The position numbers were made by a program, and so were the translations under genes. The notes under the pieces were generated by a model that was not told the origin of the DNA, did no database searches, and was given only the letters and a program-made list of their open reading frames with translations. This document shows, piece after piece, positions 40,636 to 50,214 of a DNA stretch of 50,214 bases (position 1 is the stretch's first letter; every line of letters starts with the position of its first letter). The stretch comes from Cylindrotheca closterium (taxonomy: Eukaryota; Bacillariophyta; Bacillariophyceae; Bacillariales; Bacillariaceae), in the NCBI GenBank assembly GCA_933822405.4, contig CAKOGP040000646.1:1-50214 (forward strand), given 5' to 3'.

Positions 40636-42174
40636 ATGACGATAACCAACGACAACACCACTACCGAGAATGCGGCTTCGGAGACGACGGCCCTTCTTGC
40701 TTCTCGCAACACCAGCGGCGGCTCGGATGAGGAAAACGACCTTCAACCAGAAGAGGAGGTGGAGGAAGTCGAACCGCATCAGACTGTTTTGGAAGGAATC
40801 GTCGAGACCATGCAAGATGTTGCAGGTGACTTCAACGAGGCTTTGGTGGAAGAAATCCAAGAAATCCGAGACAACTTCAAGGACGAACTGTTGGAACGAG
40901 ATGATCAAGAGGAGGACAGGACCTTTGTGATGGACATGGGAATGGCTCGCAACCTGGGTGTGTTGCCCAGTGATATTGCGGACGCAGCGCTGCTCTACGA
41001 GCCACCGGCTATGGCTTGTCGGGTTACTCCGAATGCCTGCAACCTCTTTCCCGATAGCGTGGTTCACACCCTGCAGCATCAGCATCACGATCCTACTGAT
41101 GGATTCGGAAACCTGGTTGTGTCGGTCGAGGAATACAATAATAACCATACCATCGACCCCACAAACATTCGAAAAACGGAAATCGAAAACGAAATGCCAA
41201 AAACTGAAAGTCCTTCGCAACCCCAACACACGACGAGGACTCCGCTCAGTGCCTATCTCTTCTTGTTTGTTGCCATCATGTCAATTTCTGCGACAGGCCC
41301 CTTCTTCAAAGTCCAAGAAGATGTCGATGCCGTCATGAAGATTTTTTGGAGGAACTGCGCCACCAACGTCATCCTTTTGCCATTGTTCGTCATTGGACTC
41401 GCGAAGGATGGATGGCCAAAATTGGACCGTTCCCAGTGGGTTGGGGTCTTCCTAGCCGGATTCTCCTACTCGGCACTGGGTCTCTTCTTTGTCATGTCAC
41501 TTGATTACACTTCTGTTGGAAACGCCATGATTCTATACAATTCCCAGCTACTCCTTCTCATATTTGGAAAATTCTTTGTCGGCGAACCCATCTCCCGCCT
41601 CGAGTTTACCGGAGCCATGGTGGCCTTTGCGGGGGCAGTCTTTTGTTCCGTCGATGCCGCCGAGACCGACATCACAAGCGGCACCGGCAATGGAAGTATG
41701 ACGCTGCTCGGCGATATGCTTGCCTTGTGTGCCGCGTTTGGAGGTGTCGGTTACCTGGTCTTTGCCCAGAGTGTCCGATCCCACTTGAATCTTTACGTCT
41801 TTATGTTCCTTAATATGTTCCAGAGCTCTGCCTATGCCTTTCTCTACATTTGGCTGTCCGGAAAAGACTTTACCTTTGACCTTCAAAGGTACCATGGGTT
41901 GTTTGCTTGGCTCTTGCCCAGTGCAGATCGGTTGTTCCTTACTATCATTGCTGTCGTCTTTTGCAATCTATTTGGGGTCATGGGATACATTCGTGCCATG
42001 CACTTTTTTGACAAGCTCGTAATTTCCGTTGCGGGTTTGATGGAGCCCGTCGCCTCCACCCTCTTAGCGTTTGGCATGGGAGTTGGGGACTTACCCGGGT
42101 ACAAGGGCTGGATCGGAAATTTTTTTGTGGCTGTGGGAACCTTTGCGGTTATTTACAAGCCGGAAGAGAAATGA
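40636..42174 (+). CDS. EamA/DMT-superfamily membrane transporter
   Basis: A 512-aa single-exon protein. Residues 1-205 are hydrophilic and acidic, probably cytosolic, with Glu-rich runs and no known domain. Residues about 210-508 form ten membrane helices in two EamA halves. Visible landmarks are SATGPFFKVQEDVDAVMKIFWRN, the segment SLDYTSVGNAMILYNSQLLLLIFGKFFVGEPISR closing the first half, and VISVAGLMEPVASTLLAFGMGVG in the second. The two EP-containing helix ends are typical of EamA repeats in drug/metabolite and SLC35-like transporters. Substrate cannot be predicted. It starts at ATG 40636 after a CA-rich leader. The long acidic N-terminal extension is unusual for the family and may be regulatory. 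Confidence 0.88.
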   Translation: MTITNDNTTTENAASETTALLASRNTSGGSDEENDLQPEEEVEEVEPHQTVLEGIVETMQDVAGDFNEALVEEIQEIRDNFKDELLERDDQEEDRTFVMDMGMARNLGVLPSDIADAALLYEPPAMACRVTPNACNLFPDSVVHTLQHQHHDPTDGFGNLVVSVEEYNNNHTIDPTNIRKTEIENEMPKTESPSQPQHTTRTPLSAYLFLFVAIMSISATGPFFKVQEDVDAVMKIFWRNCATNVILLPLFVIGLAKDGWPKLDRSQWVGVFLAGFSYSALGLFFVMSLDYTSVGNAMILYNSQLLLLIFGKFFVGEPISRLEFTGAMVAFAGAVFCSVDAAETDITSGTGNGSMTLLGDMLALCAAFGGVGYLVFAQSVRSHLNLYVFMFLNMFQSSAYAFLYIWLSGKDFTFDLQRYHGLFAWLLPSADRLFLTIIAVVFCNLFGVMGYIRAMHFFDKLVISVAGLMEPVASTLLAFGMGVGDLPGYKGWIGNFFVAVGTFAVIYKPEEK

Positions 42175-42944
42175 GCAGGTTTCAATCCGTTTACTTTTGG
42201 ACTCATAATGTTTTCTTTTGACATCTTTATTGGAAAGGCGCGTGGATCGATCCGCATGCGTGGACATTCTTCACAATTGTTTTTGTTACTAAGAATACTC
42301 ATTGCTGTACTTATACTAGTTAGGAATATACAATAATCAACTCAACTTTATCATTCTTTACTTGCATGTGATGTTGATAATGTAAAGTAGTATGTCAGTG
42401 GCCAGTACTACTATATTGTCATCAGAATAATAGTTAACCTGATAGTCAGAATTTGACTTGTTGCATAGTTCTAACATACGGTAGCTTTTAATCTGGGAAA
42501 AACATTAGCAAGATGAAACAGCGCTTTACTGGCCGGTAGTATGAAATTATTGAATGTAATAGCTACAGGTACCTGATAAATGTAGTGAATGAAACAAGGA
42601 CACACAAATGCGATTGTATTTTTAAAAAAGCAACGTATTGTGTGATTAATGAATCTACGCTCAAAGCGTTGGACTAGGGTAGTATAAACTAACAGAGGCA
42701 AAATAATACAACACCTGGGATCCCAATGTGGTTCCCCACCATAGCACTAACTAGAATTATTGAAAAGTATATCATTTTTGCGCATCAAAGGAGCTTCTAC
42801 AGTCCCAATACATGGATAGGGCCTGTTCCATATGGGCCGTTTCACTCTTCCCCTCTATGATCAAAGCTTGTCGTCTGATCATATCATTATCATATCATTC
42901 CATATCAAAGTGTAGTCACAAAGGCGCCCTTACATCCACAGTCC
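42175..42944. other. Intergenic, no gene recognised
   Basis: AT-rich 3' flank of the transporter gene. Only short random ORFs are present. No repeats beyond ATCATATC microsatellite-like words at 42878-42905. Confidence 0.5.
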
Positions 42945-43124
42945 ATGCGAGAGGTGGTTTTTGACGCAACAGGCAATTCAAACTCACCGCGTGTTCTGGA
43001 ACTCTGGAAGAACTTGATGAACTTTGCCATCAAGAAGAATCCAGTTGACTTCCGCCCACAAGGGATGCAGACCATCCAGCTGCTCAGCTTGGAGGCTCAA
43101 GCCCACTGCAAGAAGTCGGGTTAG
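42945..43124 (+). pseudogene. Small unidentified coding remnant
   Basis: ATG at 42945 opens 59 codons (MREVVFDATGNSNSPRVLEL, then WKNLMNFAIKKNPVDF) to TAG at 43122-43124. The frame continues with sense after the stop (GSMKNAEEDDIIPKGQCWSQKQRQSIDLALSK), which suggests a decayed longer gene. No family recognised. It may belong with the RT-like fragment 200 bases downstream. Confidence 0.35.
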
Positions 43125-43304
43125 GGTTCAATGAAGAATGCTGAGGAGGATGACATCATCCCCAAAGGACAGTGTTGGTCACAGAAGCAGCGCCAGTCCA
43201 TTGATCTCGCCCTTTCCAAACGGTTGATCTGAGACTCGCTGATCCTGGAATGACGGTCTTCAGGCTGGATCTCAAATGATGCAAAGTCTTGATGTGATCG
43301 CATT

Positions 43305-43580
43305 GTTCACAAGGTAGCAAAGTCGGCCTTGTGGAGATTTGGCCTGCCGGTCACTGCCGCCAACTTCATGCTTGATATCTTGGCAAAGGCAAAACACAGG
43401 GTCCGAACTGGCTTTGGCAACTCGGATCGGACCTTTGGGCCCACTAGCAACATTCTTTTCCAAGGCTGCGGCCAAGGCAATGGCGCAGGCCCATGCATCT
43501 GGGTCGCAATCAGTGCCATCAGGATGAAACTCCGACCATCTCAACACGTGCACTGGCGACGCTTAGTCTTAACAACCTGA
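43305..43580 (+). pseudogene. Reverse-transcriptase-like fragment (GQGNGAGP motif)
   Basis: The plus-strand frame reads MWRFGLPVTAANFMLDILAK, then TFGPTSNILFQGCGQGNGAGPCIWVAIS. The G-x-GQGNG-x-GP..W..IS motif with a preceding phrase of this kind is found in RT-like proteins of many protists, where it corresponds to RT motif B. Only this part remains. The frame loses sense after WVAISAIRMK, and no YxDD motif follows. Confidence 0.5.
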
Positions 43581-44131
43581 GAATGTGGCAAAGTTTAGCA
43601 AAGGTATATTGTAGTAAAAACTGGGAACCTTGATACTTGTATAAGATACTTGGATACATTAGCGGTTGGGGTGGAGACGTTCAGCAACGGCTATCATCTG
43701 ATGGACAAACAGACAACTTTTGACTCCTTCTCAATGGTGAGGCCAATGGAAAAAGAAACCTACAATTGAAAATAAGCCAAACACTGGCAAGAAATCAAAG
43801 CATGTTGAAAACAAGAAGACACATCCAGTCAAAGGCAACAAACAAGCTCAGTATTTGGAAGTACATGACATGCTGTGCCCAATTCAACAAAATTAATGGC
43901 AACAGTTACAAAATGCAGCGATAAGAGCATAATAGCATATAGGACCTAGCAGCTACTTTAATATATATTACAAAGATCACCCTTCAGAAATTGGTTGTGC
44001 ATGGGAATCGATCAGACCTGGCAGACATTTTGCACATTACTTGTATCATTGAAGCGATTTGATTCTGGTGGAAACAATGACGTTAGGGCGGTGATTCTTG
44101 GCAAAAACTTGACACGGTGTGCTTTGCGTAT
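43581..44131. other. Intergenic 3' of the LRR gene
   Basis: About 550 bases without a gene. A donor-like GTACGT lies just before the LRR stop codon, so a further 3' exon of the LRR gene in this interval cannot be excluded, but I saw no LRR or Cys-rich coding segment here. Confidence 0.4.
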
Positions 44132-47100
44132 TCAGGACGTACCAATGAAACATCTCGGCTCACTATCACGGGAGTCAAATGTCATGACTGGAAATGTTCC
44201 CGTGAGTTGGTTTCTTGCTGTAGGTACAGTACACAGTATGAGAACAAAAAAGATGAGATACATTTAGACATTTGAATCTTCGCATGAAAGGTTGGCCACC
44301 GGGAGTACAATTACCTAGATTGAGAGCTTCCAGAAATAGGTTCCCAAATTCAAAAGGCACCAAACCGGTTAGACGATTACTTGCTGGAAAGACAATCAAT
44401 GCAAGTTGGTAAGTACAAAGAAAGCATGGCAAATTCAACTCCAAGATAAAGTGGCGTCTTACACAAATCCAGAAACCACATGTTGGTTAGTCTCCCAATT
44501 TCAGTGGGTATATTTCTTTCAAATGCATTGTCATCTGTGTCAATTGGGGTATGCTGGTGAGGAGAAATCATGATAGAATCTGACAGAAAACACATAAGAC
44601 ATGCAAACGTACACAAGGATAACCACTCCATGTTTCTCAGTTGACCAATCTCAGAGATGATTGGACCTGTTAGATCATTGTCGTCTGAATAATTTATTAT
44701 TTGCCAAAGAGACCATCAATTGAGTGAGAAAGGAGATGCAAAAGTACCAAGGGCCAATACTTGATGTTATTACGTACATAGATGCAAGTACTCCATATTT
44801 GTCAGAAGGCCAAGTTCCGATGGCAAGGGGCCATTCAAACGGTTGTTGTCTGTATTACACGACAAAAAAGATATTTAGAAATGTGTAAGAAGAGGAAATG
44901 AAAGACAAGCAACAATGACACTCTGCCAGTTGAAACTCACAAGCCCAGAGGCCTTGGAGAGCAGTTAGTTGGCCGATGTGAGTTGGGATGGAGCCTGATA
45001 TTAGATTTTCATCTGAATTCAAAAGAAGATGATGAGTGGCTTGTGCAATTTCAATTGACCACCAATACAACAAGAGTACATACCCAGGAAAGTGTTTTGG
45101 AGATCAGTCAACCTTCCAATCTCGGATGGTAGCCTACCGACTAAATTATTTTGCCCTGCAGAGGAAGAAGGAATGGATGAATCAGGCCTGTCAAAGTAGA
45201 TGCAATCGAGAAATGATGTAACTGCCTCTCACTTACTCAAGTACAACCCCTGCAGCTTGCTGAGCAGTCCAATTTCAGTTGGTATGACTCCAGATAGCTC
45301 ATTGGATCCTGCATATGAACAACAGCTTGGATTAGAATCATCTTGCATCGTATTATACTGACGATTTCATTCAATGCCGAACTTACTTAGGTCGAGTCGT
45401 GTCAGCAACGTTAGGCTCATAATGTCTGTAGGGAAACTTCCTCCGAGTTCATGGCTGCTGAAAGCTAAATGGCTGAGCATTGTCAAAGCCTTTAGTTCTG
45501 ACGGTATTGAGCCAACTATGTGACTCCAATCTGACAGACCGATGCAATGGACGAATCACTGATATGAGATATGTAATGCTTCGGTTCGATACAACCATTC
45601 GACAGTACGTACCAACAATATCCAAGTAATCAACCTTGCCATCCATGTTACATCGAATACCATTGTTCCATTGGCAGACCGATTCGTTTGATAGCCATCT
45701 CCCTTGGGCCTGGGTTGGCCAGAATGGGCCATTCGTAGCAAAGTAAAGGGTCACAAAGGCATATCGTTCTCTCCAAAGACCTGAAGGATCGGCAGCCTCT
45801 TCAGACGGAAGCCAAGTATCAGTCTGCAATAGCCACTTGTGAGCTTCCAGGTGATATGGAAGCAAATCTTCGCCAAGACTTGCGTCGATGGCTCTGATTC
45901 GAAATGGGTCTGTTGTTGGATTCGAAGTTGTTGCAACACTTGGACTTGGAGTTGTTGCAACACTTGGACTTGGAGTTTGTACAACGCTTGGATTAGGAGT
46001 TGGCGCAACGCTTGGATTTGGAGTTGGTGCAACACTTGGACCTGGAGTTGGCGCAACACTTGGATTTGGAGTTGGTGCAACACTTGGTGGAAGAGTAGGC
46101 CAAAGTGTTGGTCCCGTCGGCGAAGTAGACGGATTTGCAGTGGGTTCTGGCGGAACGCAATAATCCGTTCGGCTTTCATCATTTTCTCCTCCAAAGCATT
46201 GCGGAACAGGCTCAAAGCTATTTCTTTGGAAACAAATCATTCCTGTGTTGCAGTCCACATCAGAGTCACAGTCTGCAGTGCAATATAGTATGATATCAGA
46301 AATGGTGAGAAAAGTTTGAATCAAATGTGCGAATAGGATTGCGGGGCGACAGGATGAAACTTACCTCCCTCGCACAATCCAAGAGGGAATCGGTTGGTTT
46401 CTCTGAGCCTTGTTAGTGTTTTGACAATACAAAAGTTGATAGATTGGAAGTCTTCGACTTTTCCAGAACACCCAGGAACATCTTGTAAGTTCCCTTCGAT
46501 TCGTTCCATGCACATCAGGCCCTCATCACAGTCTTGGTCACGATTGCAATTTCCTTGACAAAGCTGCAGTGGCAAATCTGAGCTAAGTGACAGAATTGCA
46601 ATCGAGGATGGAGACGCCGTCGCAGTCGTGTCATTGGCGGTGGTGTTCGTTTGATTGTTCAGAACTCGCACATTGTCAGGGTCAGGGTCAGGGTTCAAGT
46701 CCAATACACCAGTCAAAAGAACGATAGCCAAAATCAAAATAACAATGAAAGCACCAAATCCCACATAGATGAATCGCTGTCTTCGCAAGTGTTTGATTTC
46801 TGCTTCGGCCAGCAGCTGCTGATTATTCGGAACCTTGCGGTCTTGGTCTTCCTCTGGAGCTGTTTGCACATGCACCGCACTGACAACATTGCGATCTCTC
46901 TCCCGCAATGCTTCTGATACCGCTTGGTTCACGACTGAATCCATATCCCGCGCCACTTCCGCTTGAACATAGACTTCTGGTGGGGTCGGTGCTTCCAAAT
47001 CAGTCTCATCGTTCTGATTCTGATTTGGATCGTGATTCACATCATTGGTATCAATATCATCATCCACGACCGATGATGATTCGTTGGGTGCAGTAGTACC

Positions 47101-47499
47101 GGTATTCGGCATTGGTCGGCTGTTATCAGTTTGTCGTTCCGTGTCTGGCTTGGACAGATACAGTCGCTGTTGACCTTGTTGTGTCGGGCTTGTTGCTAAT
47201 TGTGATTGCAATTGTGATTGTGATTGTGATTGTGGATGATCCATGGATTTGTTGAGAGAGGATGCGGATGCAGATTCTCGGCTTGGTGCGCAGTCGGTAA
47301 GAGTTTCAGTTCCAGTAGACTCCGATACTGCAGTACTTTTCGACAATAGATACGAATTAGATCCAACAGAGACGTTCTTGATTTCGGAATCCTTTTCTTT
47401 GTCTGTTTCACTTTGTGTTGTTGATGATGATGGTATCGAATTCGTATTCATCTTCTTATCATCATCATTCTCATCATTTGATTCATGCTGTTGAGTCAT
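44132..47499 (-). CDS. Type II membrane leucine-rich-repeat protein
   Basis: Eleven exons were rebuilt on the minus strand: 47499-46365, 46272-45613, 45530-45387, 45308-45237, 45155-45084, 45012-44941, 44849-44778, 44684-44613, 44534-44463, 44383-44315, 44217-44132. They total 2526 nt (841 aa), all introns in phase 1 and 71-97 nt long. The cytosolic N-terminus is acidic with Gln/Ser runs. One membrane helix (FIYVGFGAFIVILILAIVLL) sits near residue 255. Outside come two Cys-rich units (CQGNCNRDQDCDEGLMCM, CDSDVDCNTGMICF), a Pro/Ser/Thr stalk of PTPNPSVA repeats, a conserved WL..CQWNNGIRC-type cap, then about ten LRRs ending TGTFPVMTFDS. No kinase domain. Such proteins are expanded in diatoms, and surface recognition or adhesion is inferred. 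The last exon could instead splice onward at GTACGT. Confidence 0.88.
45945..46090 (-). repeat. Tandem coding repeat of the Pro/Ser/Thr stalk
   Basis: Eight consecutive 24-bp units on the plus strand of the form GTTG(G/T)(C/T)(G/A)CAACACTTGGA(C/T)TTGGA encode PSVAPTPN-type octapeptides on the minus strand. The stalk spaces the LRR domain from the membrane. Unit number is likely to vary between alleles. Confidence 0.85.
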
Positions 47500-47700
47500 G
47501 GTGAACAGTATTTTAATGGATGCAATACCGGTATATATCGTGACTTCAATTACAGTAATAGTATTACTGCTGAAGGAAGGAAGGCGCAATCACGACGGCA
47601 AGAGTAATATGTACATGTACTCGTATTACAGTATTGTTGCGCAATAAGATTGCGTTTTGTATGTGTGAGATATAATTTTACATATGACGGCGGAATCTAT

Positions 47701-48640
47701 TTCAGTCAGGCACTCTGTAGCAATCGTGTGTTTGATGTCGCATGACAGACGCCGTATGTACTTCGTTCCTCAGTCACATCTGTTATGCTCCATAACACTC
47801 TGAAATCAAACGCAGGGTTTTTTTCTCGAGTGCTCAACATTTTGTTGATGGTCCAAGTGGTCGACAAGACAGGCTTTTTCGAAGCTCCGTACCTGGTACC
47901 GCATGTCTCAAGCACACCCATACGGTCTCCCGTTCTGCCCAGCATGGTCTGCGTTCCACAAATCACAATCACAAACACTACGACGATGGCTTCTTCACGA
48001 GGAGAAAAGGAAAAGACTTTACTAGCTGAATTTAAAATGAATGAAACTGTATATTTGTATTGTTGCCATTCATTGGTTGATTGATGAAATTCCGTCGTCA
48101 CGCCAGTCAAGTCGCAATTTCTCCGCACCTACTTCTCCAATTGAATATCTGAAAACTGTAATCATTAGCTGAATAAATATTGAAGGAAATCGTGTATTGC
48201 CGTAATGTCCGATCCATTCCTGACTTCTTTGGGTTGATTGGTGTTTAAATTCGTTTGAATTTTTGTCGTCAATCAGTGAGCCACCATTTCTCGCCACCCA
48301 GACTCGCAATTGAATATCTGAAAATTCCCAATATCAGCTGAATACTCATAGAATATGCTCGTTGTAGGATGGATGTTATTGATATTGTTGTCATTGCTGC
48401 ACGAAAGTAAAATAAATTGTGTCGAGCGGGAGACAGTGCGGGCGAGCGGTTGGAACAGTGAAGTGCGGGAGCTTCCAAAAAATCTCGTCTTGTCGACCAG
48501 TTGGACTTTCTACAAAATGTTGAGCAGTCCGCGAGAAAAAACCCTGCGTTTGATTTCAGAGTGTTTTGAGACACCACAAATTTCTAAATAAAAAACTAAA
48601 GAAGTCTCAAAACACGATTGCTACAGAGTGTTCAGTCAGG
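47701..48640. mobile_element. Non-autonomous Mutator-like element (MITE) with 10-bp target duplication
   Basis: TTCAGTCAGG at 47701-47710 and again at 48631-48640 is a perfect direct repeat. Immediately inside are perfect 19-bp terminal inverted repeats: CACTCTGTAGCAATCGTGT at 47711-47729 and its complement at 48612-48630. A second imperfect inverted pair of about 120 bases (AACACTCTGAAATCAAACGC..., 47793-47910 against 48454-48567) extends the arms. The 920-bp interior has no meaningful ORF. A target duplication of this length with long inverted arms fits the Mutator superfamily. The element lies 200 bases upstream of the LRR gene start. Confidence 0.85.
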
Positions 48641-50214
48641 CCAGAATCAATCTGGACCCTCCGCAACTCGTCCGTCCTTCGTCGTTTTAAGGGGGATTTT
48701 GCGTATTGAATTTACGGGGAGCGAATACATCATTCTTTAGGGGGAGTTGTTTAAAAGGGGGCATTACGGTTTTCCGAAAAATATTTTGTCGTGTTTCAAA
48801 TTGATTTGTCGTGTTTCATTCGAGTTTGTCGTCTTTCGAATTGGTTTGTCGTCTTTCAAATTCTGTTGTCGCGTTTCGGAATCTGTTGTCGTGTTTCGAA
48901 CTGGTTTGTCGTGTTTCGATTCGACCCAAAAGTAGAACTTGGGGCCCCTAAATTTGACTGCAAAACATAATGGGGGAAGACTAGAGAAAAGTGCTTCCCC
49001 CCGTTTAAATTGGACGACAGACAGACGAGTTGCTGAGGGTCCTGAGGGAGAGTTTTGAAGCTCCCAAAATATGTTGTACTATTCGGGTCGAATCCCCCTT
49101 TCAATTTTCAATTTTGATCAAGTTTTCCGAAGTCAAAAAAACTATTGTACAGGCCGTATCATACTATTAATGTGTACGGTACAATAAATCAATAAATAGT
49201 TGTTGGGTTTGATGCAAGGGTTAGGGATTTGTTAATAGCACTAGCCTTCAATCGTAGTTCCCATTGTAATTTGTAAGCTTAGTTGGGCAGCACACACCCC
49301 TCCTCGTTTCCCTGTTCTTTCTCCAGGACCATAGGACAGACCACAATACTCAAATACTGCATGTAATGTATGTGGAATGATGAATGCACGACAAATGAAT
49401 CAAATCCACAATCAAAATGTCAATACATGCTATATGATAGCCAATAGCTAGATTCTGAAGAGTAGACAAAATAGTAAACAAGGCACTAAGGACTTGTTGA
49501 AAGTACCATCTGTTCTACTAATTGTACAGCTTTATTAGCTGGTTGTATAGTACAATCTTGTCCAGAACAAACATTGGAGTGAGTTACATGCATCTGGTTA
49601 AAACGCAATCTTACTTGTCCCACTCATATCATGCATCAATATGAATGTTTCACCTTCAAATCTTGGTTTTTTCTCATTGCATCCTTCTTTTAAATTCCAG
49701 TGTGTGATTCATTGTATTACAGGAACTTGCCCACGCAACTAAAAACTTATGTTCGTGTTGTAGCAGAGGCAACGTCATACAGGCAATATACAAAATTCCA
49801 GTCACAGTCCAACTATACTTTCATACATTGATAGCAGAAGCCCCATCACAATTGGCACTATTTTGAGGATCAGCATCTTTCAGGACCGTGTGGCAAATTT
49901 GGGCATTTACAAAACCGAAACCGCCAAACCCGACTATAGGTTGTGAAACACGCGCTAATTAGTGATGACGCGGTAAACAAGCACATTATATTTACCAAAA
50001 GACACCGGCACGGTCAGTCTGACCTCCACCTCCCACATCTGGTGAACCAAATCGGAGTGGAAGGACAGACCCATCAAATAATTCACAAATTTTCACAAGT
50101 TCAAATACTGCTTGTATTCAAATACTGCTTGTATTTTATACTGTATGATACGATAGTTACTATTTGTACTCAAAAGTCGGTAGCGGAATCGAAGCTTTTT
50201 AAAAACACCTGAAG
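48641..50214. other. Intergenic, no gene recognised
   Basis: Contains the 20-bp tandem array (annotated separately). The remainder to the window end is AT-rich with only short unsupported ORFs. A short duplication TCAAATACTGCTTGTATT occurs at about 50102-50135. Confidence 0.5.
48786..48925. repeat. Tandem array, exactly 20-bp unit, 7 copies
   Basis: Seven consecutive units starting TTGTCGTGTTTC followed by eight variable bases (for example GAATTGGT, AAATTGAT). Units start at 48786, 48806, 48826, 48846, 48866, 48886 and 48906 with no indels. The variable half contains TTCGAA or TTCAAA in most units. Confidence 0.93.

Noticed and set aside
49943..50212. 89-aa ORF near the right edge
   Set aside because: No motif, codon composition like the AT-rich background, and no splice or start context. 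It could only be judged with sequence beyond the window.

Overview
The window looks like nuclear DNA of a pennate diatom, or a close photosynthetic stramenopile. The evidence is: compact genes with GT-AG introns of about 62-100 nt; an ABC1-type kinase with a signal peptide followed by a diatom-style FAP plastid-import motif; Ty1/copia reverse transcriptase and RNase H fragments of the type seen in diatoms; and a large type II membrane LRR protein with a Pro/Thr/Ser-rich stalk. Most intact genes are single-copy housekeeping genes. The gaps between them are full of decayed mobile elements. There is one assembly gap of 10 Ns at 21467-21476. No tRNA, rRNA or CRISPR was recognised.

Layout. 1-720 is a dispersed repeat whose inverted copy lies at 29543-30081. 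2220-3222 (+) is a mitochondrial carnitine/acylcarnitine-type carrier. 3792-4691 (-) is an OB-fold protein that may be TEN1. 4945-6115 (-) holds a SAP-like/DDE-like protein plus an overlapping ORF. 6664-7854 (+) is hypothetical, followed by a 41-bp tandem array. 8400-8771 (+) is an orphan piece of a FAD-dependent oxidoreductase. 8784-10685 (-) is an RBM39-like splicing factor, divergent from the NAT10 RNA cytidine acetyltransferase (10868-14247, +, 2 exons). 14272-17171 (-) is a 9-exon plastid ABC1-like kinase. It is separated by a palindrome-rich element from a V-ATPase proteolipid gene (18276-18993, +, 2 exons) that lacks the usual proton-carrying Glu.

19000-30100 is a graveyard region: an EF-hand/CBS pseudogene, two copia fragments, an intact 764-aa P-loop NTPase plus nuclease-like protein resembling Crinkler/RHS proteins (21722-24016), and a zinc-finger protein broken by a frameshift (27560-29388). 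33000-40153 holds a 176-bp tandem array and a decayed retroelement with gag-like, RT, RNase H and possible tyrosine-recombinase N-terminal segments in DIRS-like order. 40636-42174 (+) is an EamA/DMT transporter. 42900-43580 holds small degenerate fragments, one with an RT-like motif. 44132-47499 (-) is an 11-exon LRR membrane protein in which consecutive 72-nt phase-1 exons each encode one repeat. 47701-48640 is a non-autonomous Mutator-like element with a perfect 10-bp target duplication, followed by a 20-bp tandem array.

The gene models of the carrier, NAT10, ABC1K, V-ATPase and LRR genes were rebuilt by hand from splice sites. All five keep frame across every junction. The housekeeping genes do not form one pathway: they cover mitochondrial fatty-acyl transport, pre-mRNA splicing, rRNA/tRNA acetylation, plastid quinone metabolism and organelle acidification.
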